Source of the DNA: Photorhabdus khanii NC19
GTDB lineage: Bacteria > Pseudomonadota > Gammaproteobacteria > Enterobacterales > Enterobacteriaceae
DNA: 62,214 nt
Assembly: GCF_000517265.1 (NCBI RefSeq)
Contig: NZ_AYSJ01000011.1
Location: forward strand, 63,292-125,505
Reading direction: 5' to 3'
The position numbers and the translations under genes were made by a program. Below are positions 12,247 through 19,278 of the stretch, piece after piece. Numbering within the stretch: position 1 is the stretch's first letter; each line of letters starts with the position of its first letter. The notes beneath the pieces are model-generated. The model was not told the origin of the DNA. It ran no database searches and saw only the letters and a list, made by a program, of their open reading frames with translations.

Positions 12247-12443
12247 AATAACATTTACACCAAAGATTTTTATTAAAACCATTAACCCACCCGGCAAAAA
12301 TAAATATTATTATAGTAAAATTATAATTTTACTATATGAAATTCATTTTCATCTAAAATTGAATTTATATACAAAAACGACCATAAGAATAACATGCCAT
12401 TTCATTAATTTAATATTAAAATAATAACACCTATTTTTCTCAT

Positions 12444-13340
12444 TCACATATTATCAACTAATGAAGAAAATAGTTCCGCTGCATTTATTAAATCGCAGTC
12501 TATAACTGGACTCCACAAGATACCAAAATCAATCTCCATATCAGTTTCTAAAATTTCAAGTGAATCCAGATATTGTGATGGAATTGAACGAATCACTTTC
12601 TGCGGAACTAAAGAAAAACCATTATGTTTAATTATCAATTCAATCATCACCATAATATCATTGGTTTTTAACATTAAATTCATACTACTATCATTATCAT
12701 AAATAGAAAATGTGCTGATGCCATCGGTAAAATCAAGCGACATATCATTCTCATCAGTATCAATAAGGTGATACAAGGAAGCTATTTCAGCATTTAATTC
12801 AGCAAAATTCTGAGTCCAATCACTGCCTTTTTTAAAAAGATAAACGAGTTTTTCAGTAAAAATCCGCTTAGGCATCAGTGATGAAGTTAACGACAAAGGA
12901 ACAATAGCAATATGTAATAGACCAGAATTTAACAGGCTCATTTGCTGCTCGAATGGCAAACCTGTAATTAGCACAAGCACGGCTTTTTCTTGTTTACCTA
13001 AAAAAAGCTGCTCTTTCATTTTCCCAGAATCATAAATAGAAAAACAAGAACTCACATAAAGATAATTTGGTGAGTCGTATTGCAAATCATGATGAACCTG
13101 AACCTGAAACTGCTCAAAATTCCCCAGTAATTTCTGAGCATTCTCTAGTGTTTTTTGTCCAAAATCAGTTAGCCTGGTCCCATTTGGCCCTCTGGAAAAA
13201 AGTAGCGCTCCTAAAGATGCTTCCAGTGCATTAATTTTCTTTGTCAACGCAGGTTGTGAAATATGTAGTATTTGAGAAGCCTTATGATAATTAAGTGTTT
13301 CAGCTAACACGACAAAAGCTTTTAGATTACGTATATCCAC
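12444..13340 (-). CDS. LysR-family transcriptional regulator
   Basis: DNA-binding regulator of 298 residues if it starts at GTG 13338-13340 (VDIRNLKAF), which has a TGGTGA ribosome site and fits the LysR N-terminus. A second GTG at 13410-13412 would add 24 residues but has no visible ribosome site. The N-terminal winged HTH (about 1-60, with ISQPALTKKINALEASLG) is clear. The C-terminal effector domain (about 90-295) is diverged. No target can be named. It is very AT-rich and stands alone between yheS and the toxin island, which suggests acquisition. Confidence 0.85.
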   Translation of the reverse strand: MDIRNLKAFVVLAETLNYHKASQILHISQPALTKKINALEASLGALLFSRGPNGTRLTDFGQKTLENAQKLLGNFEQFQVQVHHDLQYDSPNYLYVSSCFSIYDSGKMKEQLFLGKQEKAVLVLITGLPFEQQMSLLNSGLLHIAIVPLSLTSSLMPKRIFTEKLVYLFKKGSDWTQNFAELNAEIASLYHLIDTDENDMSLDFTDGISTFSIYDNDSSMNLMLKTNDIMVMIELIIKHNGFSLVPQKVIRSIPSQYLDSLEILETDMEIDFGILWSPVIDCDLINAAELFSSLVDNM

Positions 13341-13940
13341 ATTTTCACCACTCAGGTTTATCTTATATGCTTTCTTTGGGTTACTATCCCAGCAATAAAC
13401 TAAATTATTCACACTTAACTTAAATTAATTAAACAGAGATTAAACAACAACTATACGATGATCAATTAATTTATTCTAAAAAATTGACGATATATACATC
13501 ACGATATGTCCCACAATGATTTACACATGTTTTATAGATAAAACAGGTAAGTAATCACATTAAATAAAACTCATTAGAAAATGATGATTTTTTTCATTTT
13601 TAAAAATTTTCCTATATAAATTACCTGGCACCCTATGATATGTAATTCTTACTATGCCGGATAGTGCAATATACCTGACGTATGCTATTTCTAAAATACT
13701 ATTATTAATCTTTATTTTTAAATATTGTGATTTAATTTTAAATAAATCCAAATCTTATTGGGTAATAAATTAGTTAGAGATAAAAATTATAGTTAAAATA
13801 TACTTTAACTTTCACTCCAATTTTTCAACATGAATGATATGATTTAAATAAAAAAAGCAAGATCGCCGATTATATGTATAATATTTTTCCCATAGTGAAA
13901 CCAGTTATCAAAAAATTAATTAGATTTAAATAAAATAATA
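13341..13940. other. AT-rich intergenic region, no gene seen
   Basis: Six hundred bases of very AT-rich DNA between the LysR gene and the DUF1240-like gene. A 63-codon open frame at 13560-13751 on the minus strand has no ribosome site, a low-complexity composition and no family resemblance, so I leave it out. The stretch must contain the LysR promoter and the 3' end of the toxin cassette transcript. Confidence 0.6.
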
Positions 13941-14348
13941 TCAATCACATAGCTTAATATCTTTTACATATTTATTAGGTGACGACCATGATATCTTTGG
14001 GCATATCAAATAATCCTCATTCTTTAGTTTATAATTCACATAAAAAGCTGTAGGAAAACTCAAAAAAAATGCAACAATAGCTATCATACCAAGACAATTA
14101 ACACAGATATCGTGATACTTTGGGATACGAGATGTCAAATTAAAATAAATAATAAAACTTAAAAAATAAAAAATTAATGGGAAGAAAAAAAATGCAATTA
14201 CTATCCCATTAGAAAAAAAGATCACCTCAGCCATTGTAATCAATGAATACAAACTATCAACAACAACAAACACCCCCAAAGACATCAAAGACAATATAAA
14301 AATCGCCCCAATTATATTCATTACTTTTCTTTTATTATCCACGACCAT
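13941..14348 (-). CDS. DUF1240-like membrane protein, probable immunity protein (cassette B)
   Basis: Polytopic inner-membrane protein of 135 residues from ATG 14346-14348 (MVVDNKRK; GGGGA upstream), or 140 from ATG 14361-14363. Four hydrophobic segments are visible: about 10-32, 40-65, 85-105 and nearby. The C-terminal motif CPKISWSSPNKYVKDIKLC resembles what I recall of the DUF1240 family found in Proteus and Photorhabdus. It overlaps the end of the upstream pore-former-like gene by 14 bases, the arrangement expected for a toxin and its cognate immunity protein. The function is inferred from context only. Confidence 0.7.
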   Translation of the reverse strand: MVVDNKRKVMNIIGAIFILSLMSLGVFVVVDSLYSLITMAEVIFFSNGIVIAFFFFPLIFYFLSFIIYFNLTSRIPKYHDICVNCLGMIAIVAFFLSFPTAFYVNYKLKNEDYLICPKISWSSPNKYVKDIKLCD

Positions 14349-15204
14349 ATCTTCCCCAATCATGAAGAAATTTATTTACATCAGCTACAGGGGATCTTTC
14401 TCTATTATAAGCTTCTTTCATTAAATCAATAACCTTCTTGCTTATTCCATACCTATCATCTATATAATTTAACACTATGGCAACAACTAAACCAACCCCA
14501 ACAATTATACCAGCTACAACAATGATACTAGCACCTGCCACCAAGACAGATGAAAGAAAAGCCCCCGTCACCCAAGAAGCAAAGGCTGCCACTGCTGTTT
14601 TAGCCATATCTACGGCGATATTACCTAAGAAATCAGCCAGTGTGTATTCATCCTTAAATATATATTCAACGGTTCTATAAGCCACAGAAAATAATATACA
14701 GAATTTCATTCCCTTAATTATGCCACTATTTATTCCCTGCTGCCCTATCCCCATAGATATCATCTTCATATTAGAAGCACCATATCTTGAAGCGGTAATA
14801 AATTTTCTAACTCCAGCATAACCTGAGATTTTAATATATTTTTCACCATTCTTGCCAACATACTCTGTGGCTTTAATCCCTAATCGTTTAAATTCTCTTA
14901 CTACATTTGTAAAGTCAAAAGCATCATGTATATTACCTGCATAAGGTGATATTGGATCGGCAGCCGAAAACACCTTCTTCATACATGGACTTTTTGGTTT
15001 TGGGGAATCAATATCCTCTAAAACACTTTTCGCTTCTTCTAATGATAGCAGTGCAATATACGTTGTATTTTCTCTTAACTGCGTCTCAAGACCAATAGCA
15101 TCAAAGAACTCATGCTGAGGCTTTAATTGATCAATCCCAACATGACCTCTTAGATAATCCCCCATATAACCTCCCCAAGAGGGGGTGTATTTTTTATATG
15201 TCAT
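14335..15204 (-). CDS. Putative T6SS pore-forming effector with YafU-like C-terminus (cassette B)
   Basis: A 289-residue protein starting MTYKKYTPSWGG at ATG 15202-15204, with a strong AAAGGAAG ribosome site. The first 130 residues are soluble. Residues about 150-245 hold hydrophobic, glycine- and alanine-rich helices suited to membrane insertion. The stretch from ADFLGNIAVDMAKTAVAA to VLNYIDDRYGISKKVIDLM resembles, from memory, the small E. coli membrane protein YafU. There is no signal peptide. It lies between a 68-codon gene and a membrane-protein gene in an island with an orphan hcp, so I infer an Hcp-delivered membrane toxin. A colicin-like or unrelated membrane protein is possible. Confidence 0.6.
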   Translation of the reverse strand: MTYKKYTPSWGGYMGDYLRGHVGIDQLKPQHEFFDAIGLETQLRENTTYIALLSLEEAKSVLEDIDSPKPKSPCMKKVFSAADPISPYAGNIHDAFDFTNVVREFKRLGIKATEYVGKNGEKYIKISGYAGVRKFITASRYGASNMKMISMGIGQQGINSGIIKGMKFCILFSVAYRTVEYIFKDEYTLADFLGNIAVDMAKTAVAAFASWVTGAFLSSVLVAGASIIVVAGIIVGVGLVVAIVLNYIDDRYGISKKVIDLMKEAYNRERSPVADVNKFLHDWGRYGRG

Positions 15205-15247
15205 CGTGAAACTTCCTTTAATATTATTAACATCAACAATCGTCACA

Positions 15248-15454
15248 TTAGTGTTTAACGGGCGGAGTTTCCAATTTTAGCGAAAGAATACTACCATCTG
15301 AAATCTTCATATCAATCGCACTGGCTTGAGTTGATGACAACAGCCGAAAACACAGCATCATCATCATTGCCAATTTCTCCTCCGGAATTAACGGACTATT
15401 CACTAATACATCACTGAGCTGTTGCAATAACTGTTCTCTATCTCTATCGTCCAT
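15248..15454 (-). CDS. Small conserved 68-residue protein, copy B (putative effector adaptor)
   Basis: Not a family I recognise. It has 68 residues from ATG 15452-15454 (MDDRDREQLLQQLSD), predicted as mainly helical and then a short strand region ending KLETPPVKH. The second copy at 16688-16894 has the same length and about 70% identity by eye. Each copy lies 42-43 bases upstream of a putative toxin gene on the same strand. The repeated position suggests a role in handling the downstream protein, such as an adaptor or chaperone, but this is inference. Hydrophobic residues cluster at MMMMLCFRLLSS (about 34-45). Confidence 0.7.
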   Translation of the reverse strand: MDDRDREQLLQQLSDVLVNSPLIPEEKLAMMMMLCFRLLSSTQASAIDMKISDGSILSLKLETPPVKH

Positions 15455-15713
15455 ACGGCTAACCCCATTAACAATTAAAAATTCGAGTATAACACCACTA
15501 TATAAAAAATAGCCACATCGATTATACAAAAATCATATCGATGATATAATAGCAAAGGGTTGCAAAAGAGTAGCGCTTCTAATATTAAAATCTTTATATC
15601 ATCATGACTAAAAGCAATATAATTCAATCCCCTTAAAGAATTCGATAAGAGAGTGGTCCTGATATTCAAATCTGGTTTAATTTGACGAAACTGGAATGGA
15701 TATATAAATATGC
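15455..15713. repeat. Diverged direct repeat upstream of cassette B
   Basis: This non-coding stretch aligns along most of its length with 16895-17168. It shares, for example, TATATAAAAAATAGCCACA and the exact 16-mer TGACGAAACTGGAATG (15683-15698 and 17150-17165). Each copy lies immediately before a 68-codon gene, so it probably carries that cassette's promoter and was duplicated with it. Confidence 0.75.
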
Positions 15714-15923
15714 TTAACAACGTTTACCAATAAACCACATAGCAATAAAAACAACAAAAATACCAACCAAGGTTAAACTAAACCATATGTCTGGAAAAAA
15801 GATATTAGCTACAAATGCCCAAATAACAATAATCCCAAAAGGAATGACCTCCCACAAAAGATCTTTAAACCATATGAAAAAAAGCTCTTTGAACCACGCC
15901 TTACTGAAAATTTTCTTACTCAT
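15714..15923 (-). CDS. Small two-helix membrane protein, probable immunity protein (cassette A)
   Basis: A 69-residue protein from ATG 15921-15923 (MSKKIFSKAWFK). A GTG at 15933-15935 overlaps the effector stop by four bases and would add four residues. An amphipathic N-terminus is followed by two membrane segments (about 28-48 and 50-66). It is paralogous to the gene at 17880-18116, sharing FFIWFKDLLW and FFPDIW. Directly downstream of the 237-residue putative effector, it is the natural candidate for its immunity protein. No family name is known to me. Confidence 0.7.
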   Translation of the reverse strand: MSKKIFSKAWFKELFFIWFKDLLWEVIPFGIIVIWAFVANIFFPDIWFSLTLVGIFVVFIAMWFIGKRC

Positions 15924-15931
15924 ATTCACTC

Positions 15932-16645
15932 TCACACACTAATTACTTTAACAATTGTAGAAACAATATCGTCTTCACTGCTTTTTGTTCCAATAAGGCC
16001 AACGCCTTTTGACAATGCGGGTTCAACTAAAAAATACAGCATTTCCAGTTTCTTGCTGTATAAAGCCCAGTAAAAATACGGGTGCTCTCTTTTTAACTTA
16101 TCTGCTGACACAGCAGCTTTTTCAAAGAGACCATATGATTGAAAAGCCGTCAAAATAATATTACCATATTTTTTAATGCCTTCTCTTATAATCATATTCA
16201 TAATTAAAGATTGATATATAATCTCAGCTACCGCAGTAGATATAGAATTTTTTGTAGTTCTAGATGCTACGAATGTTGATGAAATTTCCAATAATTTCTC
16301 TACTAATTTAGTATATATCCTTTTTTTAGCTTCATCACTTTGATTCTTTAATAATTCTTTAGAAAACACTTCCGTTATTTCCTTTATAGGATTTCGTCCT
16401 TTGGTTACACTCCATAGAGCTGAAAAAAACCTTCCATCCTCACTATTTATTTGTTCATTTACATCACGATAATCATCGAAGAAATATGACCCGCGCCTGA
16501 CTAATCGATTGAACCCACCCTCCATTGTATTTACTGTATCTTCTGCTACTTCTCTTACTCCATCAACTGCCTTTTCTGCCCTTAAAGCCAGAATTCGGTC
16601 AGCCTCCAGTTTCATTCTCATATAATGTTCAATATAGTCTGCCAT
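15932..16645 (-). CDS. Putative T6SS effector of unknown family (cassette A)
   Basis: A 237-residue protein starting MADYIEHYMRMK at ATG 16643-16645 with an AGGGA ribosome site. It is predicted almost all helical. The basic and acidic N-terminal half is followed by moderately hydrophobic helices about 130-175 and 195-220. There is no signal peptide and no catalytic motif I recognise. Its last 33 codons recur as a fragment at 18125-18226. The order 68-codon gene, this gene, small membrane gene copies the organisation of cassette B, so I infer a toxin, probably membrane-acting because the candidate immunity protein is in the membrane. Confidence 0.6.
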   Translation of the reverse strand: MADYIEHYMRMKLEADRILALRAEKAVDGVREVAEDTVNTMEGGFNRLVRRGSYFFDDYRDVNEQINSEDGRFFSALWSVTKGRNPIKEITEVFSKELLKNQSDEAKKRIYTKLVEKLLEISSTFVASRTTKNSISTAVAEIIYQSLIMNMIIREGIKKYGNIILTAFQSYGLFEKAAVSADKLKREHPYFYWALYSKKLEMLYFLVEPALSKGVGLIGTKSSEDDIVSTIVKVISV

Positions 16646-16687
16646 TCTTAGTTTCCCTAAAAAATAAATTAGTCAAAAATCGCCACA

Positions 16688-16894
16688 CTAGTGTTTAACG
16701 GATGGCGTTTCTAGTTTGAGTGAAAGAATACGACCATCCGAAACTCTCATATTAATTAGATCAGCTTCAATTGACGATAACAGCTGAAAGCATAGCATCA
16801 TCACCAATACCAGTTTCTCCTCTGAAACTAACGAGCTATTCTCTAACGCATCACTTAGTTGTTGTAATAACTGTTCTCTACCTCTATCATCCAT
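16688..16894 (-). CDS. Small conserved 68-residue protein, copy A (putative effector adaptor)
   Basis: Second copy of the 68-residue protein, from ATG 16892-16894 (MDDRGREQLLQQLSD), ending LKLETPSVKH. Substitutions relative to copy B are mostly conservative and length is identical with no indel, which suggests both are under selection as proteins. It lies 42 bases upstream of the 237-residue gene. No known domain recognised. Confidence 0.7.
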   Translation of the reverse strand: MDDRGREQLLQQLSDALENSSLVSEEKLVLVMMLCFQLLSSIEADLINMRVSDGRILSLKLETPSVKH

Positions 16895-17168
16895 ACAACT
16901 AAACCCATTCACAATTAAAATTAGAGTATAACACCGTTATATAAAAAATAGCCACACGGATCACGCAATAATCATATCAATGATGTAAATGATGTAAATG
17001 ATGTAAATGATGTAATAGTAAAGCTCTATATAAAGAGTAGAGCTCATATAATTATATGTGCCTATATCATTATGACCAAAGCACTATCATTCGAACTTAT
17101 AAGAATTTAATAAAAGGGTAAAGCCCTGATATCCAGATCCGATTTAACCTGACGAAACTGGAATGAAA
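16895..17168. repeat. Diverged direct repeat upstream of cassette A
   Basis: Counterpart of 15455-15700, located between the 68-codon gene and the divergent orphan hcp. It differs mainly by the insertion of a short tandem repeat near 16979-17014. It probably holds the minus-strand promoter of cassette A. The rest of the gap to hcp (17169-17363) is AT-rich and should hold the hcp promoter; no clear consensus boxes were identified. Confidence 0.75.
16979..17014. repeat. Tandem repeat, four perfect copies of a 9-mer
   Basis: AATGATGTA occurs four times head to tail. The homologous position upstream of cassette B has only one similar unit (GATGATATAATAG), so this is a local expansion in copy A. 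Variable copy number could alter promoter spacing, but that is speculation. Confidence 0.9.
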
Positions 17169-17363
17169 ATGATAAGGACAGATCATTAAAACAAAAGTTA
17201 CTTCATACAATAAGTAAATTAAGTGTTAATTAATACCTTTCAGGAAATAAATTCGGTATTGAACTATTAATTTTTTTATATTTTAATGCTAAGGTTGTAC
17301 TTCTACAGCCTAAGGCATACAGTTTTAGGTCATTTAAACAAAGAACTCATATGGTAATTACTT

Positions 17364-17843
17364 ATGTCACATATCATTTACTTATCACTAAATGGTAAGA
17401 AACAAGGTTTAATTTCTGCCGGTTGTTCAACACTAGACTCTATAGGAAATCGATACCAGAAGGGGCACGAAGATCAAATACAGGTATTGAGTTTAAGTCA
17501 TATGATGACTCGCGAACAAAATGTAGAGCATCACCCAGTACAATTCCTCAAGCCAATAGATAAATCATCGCCATTATTAGCAATGGCAATCTCTTCAAAC
17601 GAGCTGCTGAATGCAGTTTTTCTCTTTTATAGAACAAACACCGCTGGGCAGTTAGAGCTTTTTTATGAGGTTAAATTAACAGAAGCGAGTATTGTTGACG
17701 TTTCTTGCACCTACCCGAATTCGATAAATAATAATGAAATGATGCCGTATGAGAAAGTCCTTCTCAAATACAGATCCATAACCTGGAATCACGTGACGGC
17801 AGGCACATCAGCCTATAGTATATGGGATGATAGAATCTATTAA
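17364..17843 (+). CDS. hcp: Orphan Hcp-family T6SS tube/effector protein
   Basis: A 159-residue Hcp-fold protein starting MSHIIYLSLNGKKQGLISAG. The start is chosen because it matches the enterobacterial Hcp family, although the ribosome site is weak. Family segments seen are GHEDQIQVLSLSH, HPVQFLKPIDKSSPLL, ANELL-like and ITWNHVTAGTSAY near the C-terminus. Hexameric Hcp rings form the T6SS inner tube and carry small effectors in the lumen. It belongs to a different Hcp subgroup from the one at 40995-41513. It is divergent from cassette A and convergent with an immunity-like gene, far from the structural cluster. Confidence 0.92.
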   Translation: MSHIIYLSLNGKKQGLISAGCSTLDSIGNRYQKGHEDQIQVLSLSHMMTREQNVEHHPVQFLKPIDKSSPLLAMAISSNELLNAVFLFYRTNTAGQLELFYEVKLTEASIVDVSCTYPNSINNNEMMPYEKVLLKYRSITWNHVTAGTSAYSIWDDRIY

Positions 17844-17852
17844 CAACAAACC

Positions 17853-17886
17853 AAGTTAAGCATATATAAAGATATATGCTTAACTT
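17853..17886. terminator. Long palindromic hairpin between hcp and the immunity-like gene
   Basis: A perfect 15-base stem (17853-17867 with 17872-17886) around the loop AAAG, followed by TTTT on the plus strand. It starts ten bases after the hcp stop and overlaps the 3' end of the convergent immunity-like gene. It is a likely terminator for hcp, possibly bidirectional. Confidence 0.7.
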
Positions 17887-18116
17887 TTACGCTTATCGTT
17901 TATACGCTTCTCACTTATATATGAGAAAACAAAAAGACAAATAAAAACAACAACACCAAACAATGCTAACCATCCCCATATATCGGGAAAAAAGACTACA
18001 GCCATCATTGACCAAACAAGAATAACTATTACAGGTATAGTTGACCACAAAAGATCCTTAAACCATATGAAAAAAAGCGCCTTAAACCACTCTTTGCTAA
18101 AAAGTTTCTTACTCAT
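17880..18116 (-). CDS. Orphan immunity-like two-helix membrane protein (cassette C)
   Basis: A 78-residue paralogue of the cassette A immunity-like protein, from ATG 18114-18116 (MSKKLFSKEWFK). A GTG 12 bases earlier overlaps the preceding fragment. It has two membrane segments (about 25-47 and 49-68) and a basic tail ending NDKRKS. The toxin gene upstream has decayed to a 3' fragment, so this would be an immunity gene kept without its toxin. Such orphan immunity genes are known in T6SS arrays and may protect against sibling strains. Confidence 0.65.
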   Translation of the reverse strand: MSKKLFSKEWFKALFFIWFKDLLWSTIPVIVILVWSMMAVVFFPDIWGWLALFGVVVFICLFVFSYISEKRINDKRKS

Positions 18117-18124
18117 ATTCACTC

Positions 18125-18226
18125 TCACACACTAATTACTTTAACAACTACAGAAACAACATCGTTTTCACTGCTTTTTGTTCTAATAAGGCCAACGCCT
18201 TTTGACAATATGGGTTCAGCTAAAAA
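18125..18226 (-). pseudogene. 3' remnant of a cassette A-type effector gene
   Basis: The last 33 codons plus stop of a gene homologous to the 237-residue effector. The frame reads FLAEPILSKGVGLI then a segment ending VVVKVISV and a TGA at 18125-18127. Homology stops abruptly near 18226, where an in-frame stop lies upstream. The link to the downstream immunity-like gene (GTG overlapping TGA) is preserved exactly as in cassette A. This is a truncated duplicate cassette. Confidence 0.8.
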
Positions 18227-18340
18227 TCACATTCACAAAACTATCGCTTTTGTCGAAACACTGACCAAATTTGCCCTTTTTAACAAAGAAGAGTAAATAA
18301 CTATTTATCAATTCAAGAATATTCCCATCAGGAAAGCAAT

Positions 18341-19246
18341 ATGAAAATTAATCTCAACAATATGGTTACCGAAAGCCGCAATCCTGCCAGTACTTATATT
18401 GATACTTTACCAACCCTTGAAATGCTACAACTCATTAATAATGAAGATAAAAAAGTCGCATTGGCTGTAGAACAAACTTTACCTCAAGTCGCTGAAACCG
18501 TGGATAAAATTGCCGAAGCATTCCGTCAGGGAGGTCGTTTAATCTATATCGGTGCTGGCACATCTGGCCGATTAGGGATTCTGGATGCCAGTGAATGCTC
18601 TCCAACTTATGGCACTAAACCGGAACAGGTAATTGGATTAATTGCAGGAGGACATCAAGCTATTTTGAGAGCCGTTGAAAATGCAGAAGATAACCGGCAA
18701 TTAGGCACAAATGATCTTCAAGCGCTACACTTTAACTCTAAAGATGTATTGGTTGGTATTGCCGCCAGTGGCCGTACACCTTATGTTCTGGGTGCCATGG
18801 AGTATGCAAAATCAGTGGGTGCCACCGTCGCCTGTATCAGTTGTAATCCTGACAGCCCGATGACACAAGCAGCCGATATTGCCATGACACCCGTCGTTGG
18901 GCCGGAAATCGTCACCGGTTCATCACGAATGAAAGCAGGTACAGCACAGAAATTGATCCTCAATATGCTCACTACCGGTGCCATGATCCGCATAGGAAAA
19001 GTTTATGGCAACCTGATGGTGGATGTAGAAGCGACAAATGCCAAGCTGGTTGAAAGGCAGAAAAATATCGTGATGGCTGCCACAGCATGCGACCAGATAC
19101 AAGCTGAACAAGCACTGGCTGCATGTGATGGACATTGCAAAACAGCCATTGTGATGATTCTGGCAGGAATAGATGCTCAACAGGCAAAGGCTTTACTGGA
19201 AAAGAATCACGGTTTTATTCGCCCGGCAATATCAACAGTTCGGTAA
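18341..19246 (+). CDS. murQ: N-acetylmuramic acid 6-phosphate etherase MurQ
   Basis: Cytoplasmic lyase that splits the D-lactyl ether of MurNAc-6-phosphate to give GlcNAc-6-phosphate in cell-wall recycling. It has 301 residues. A SIS sugar-phosphate domain (about 60-225) is present with [19 protein letters not shown], which contains the catalytic glutamate, and the second motif AGTAQK. It is followed after 32 bases by murP, forming the MurNAc uptake and recycling operon. The repressor gene murR is not in this window. Confidence 0.96.
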   Translation: MKINLNNMVTESRNPASTYIDTLPTLEMLQLINNEDKKVALAVEQTLPQVAETVDKIAEAFRQGGRLIYIGAGTSGRLGILDASECSPTYGTKPEQVIGLIAGGHQAILRAVENAEDNRQLGTNDLQALHFNSKDVLVGIAASGRTPYVLGAMEYAKSVGATVACISCNPDSPMTQAADIAMTPVVGPEIVTGSSRMKAGTAQKLILNMLTTGAMIRIGKVYGNLMVDVEATNAKLVERQKNIVMAATACDQIQAEQALAACDGHCKTAIVMILAGIDAQQAKALLEKNHGFIRPAISTVR

Positions 19247-19278
19247 TAGTTTTCTTCTTCTGAACAGGAATAAATAAG

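Noticed and set aside
13560-13751. 63-codon open frame on the minus strand in the AT-rich gap
   Set aside because: No ribosome site, low-complexity composition, no similarity recognised.
16979-17014. Possible CRISPR array (short repeats)
   Set aside because: Repeats are 9 bases, directly tandem with no spacers, and no cas genes are present.
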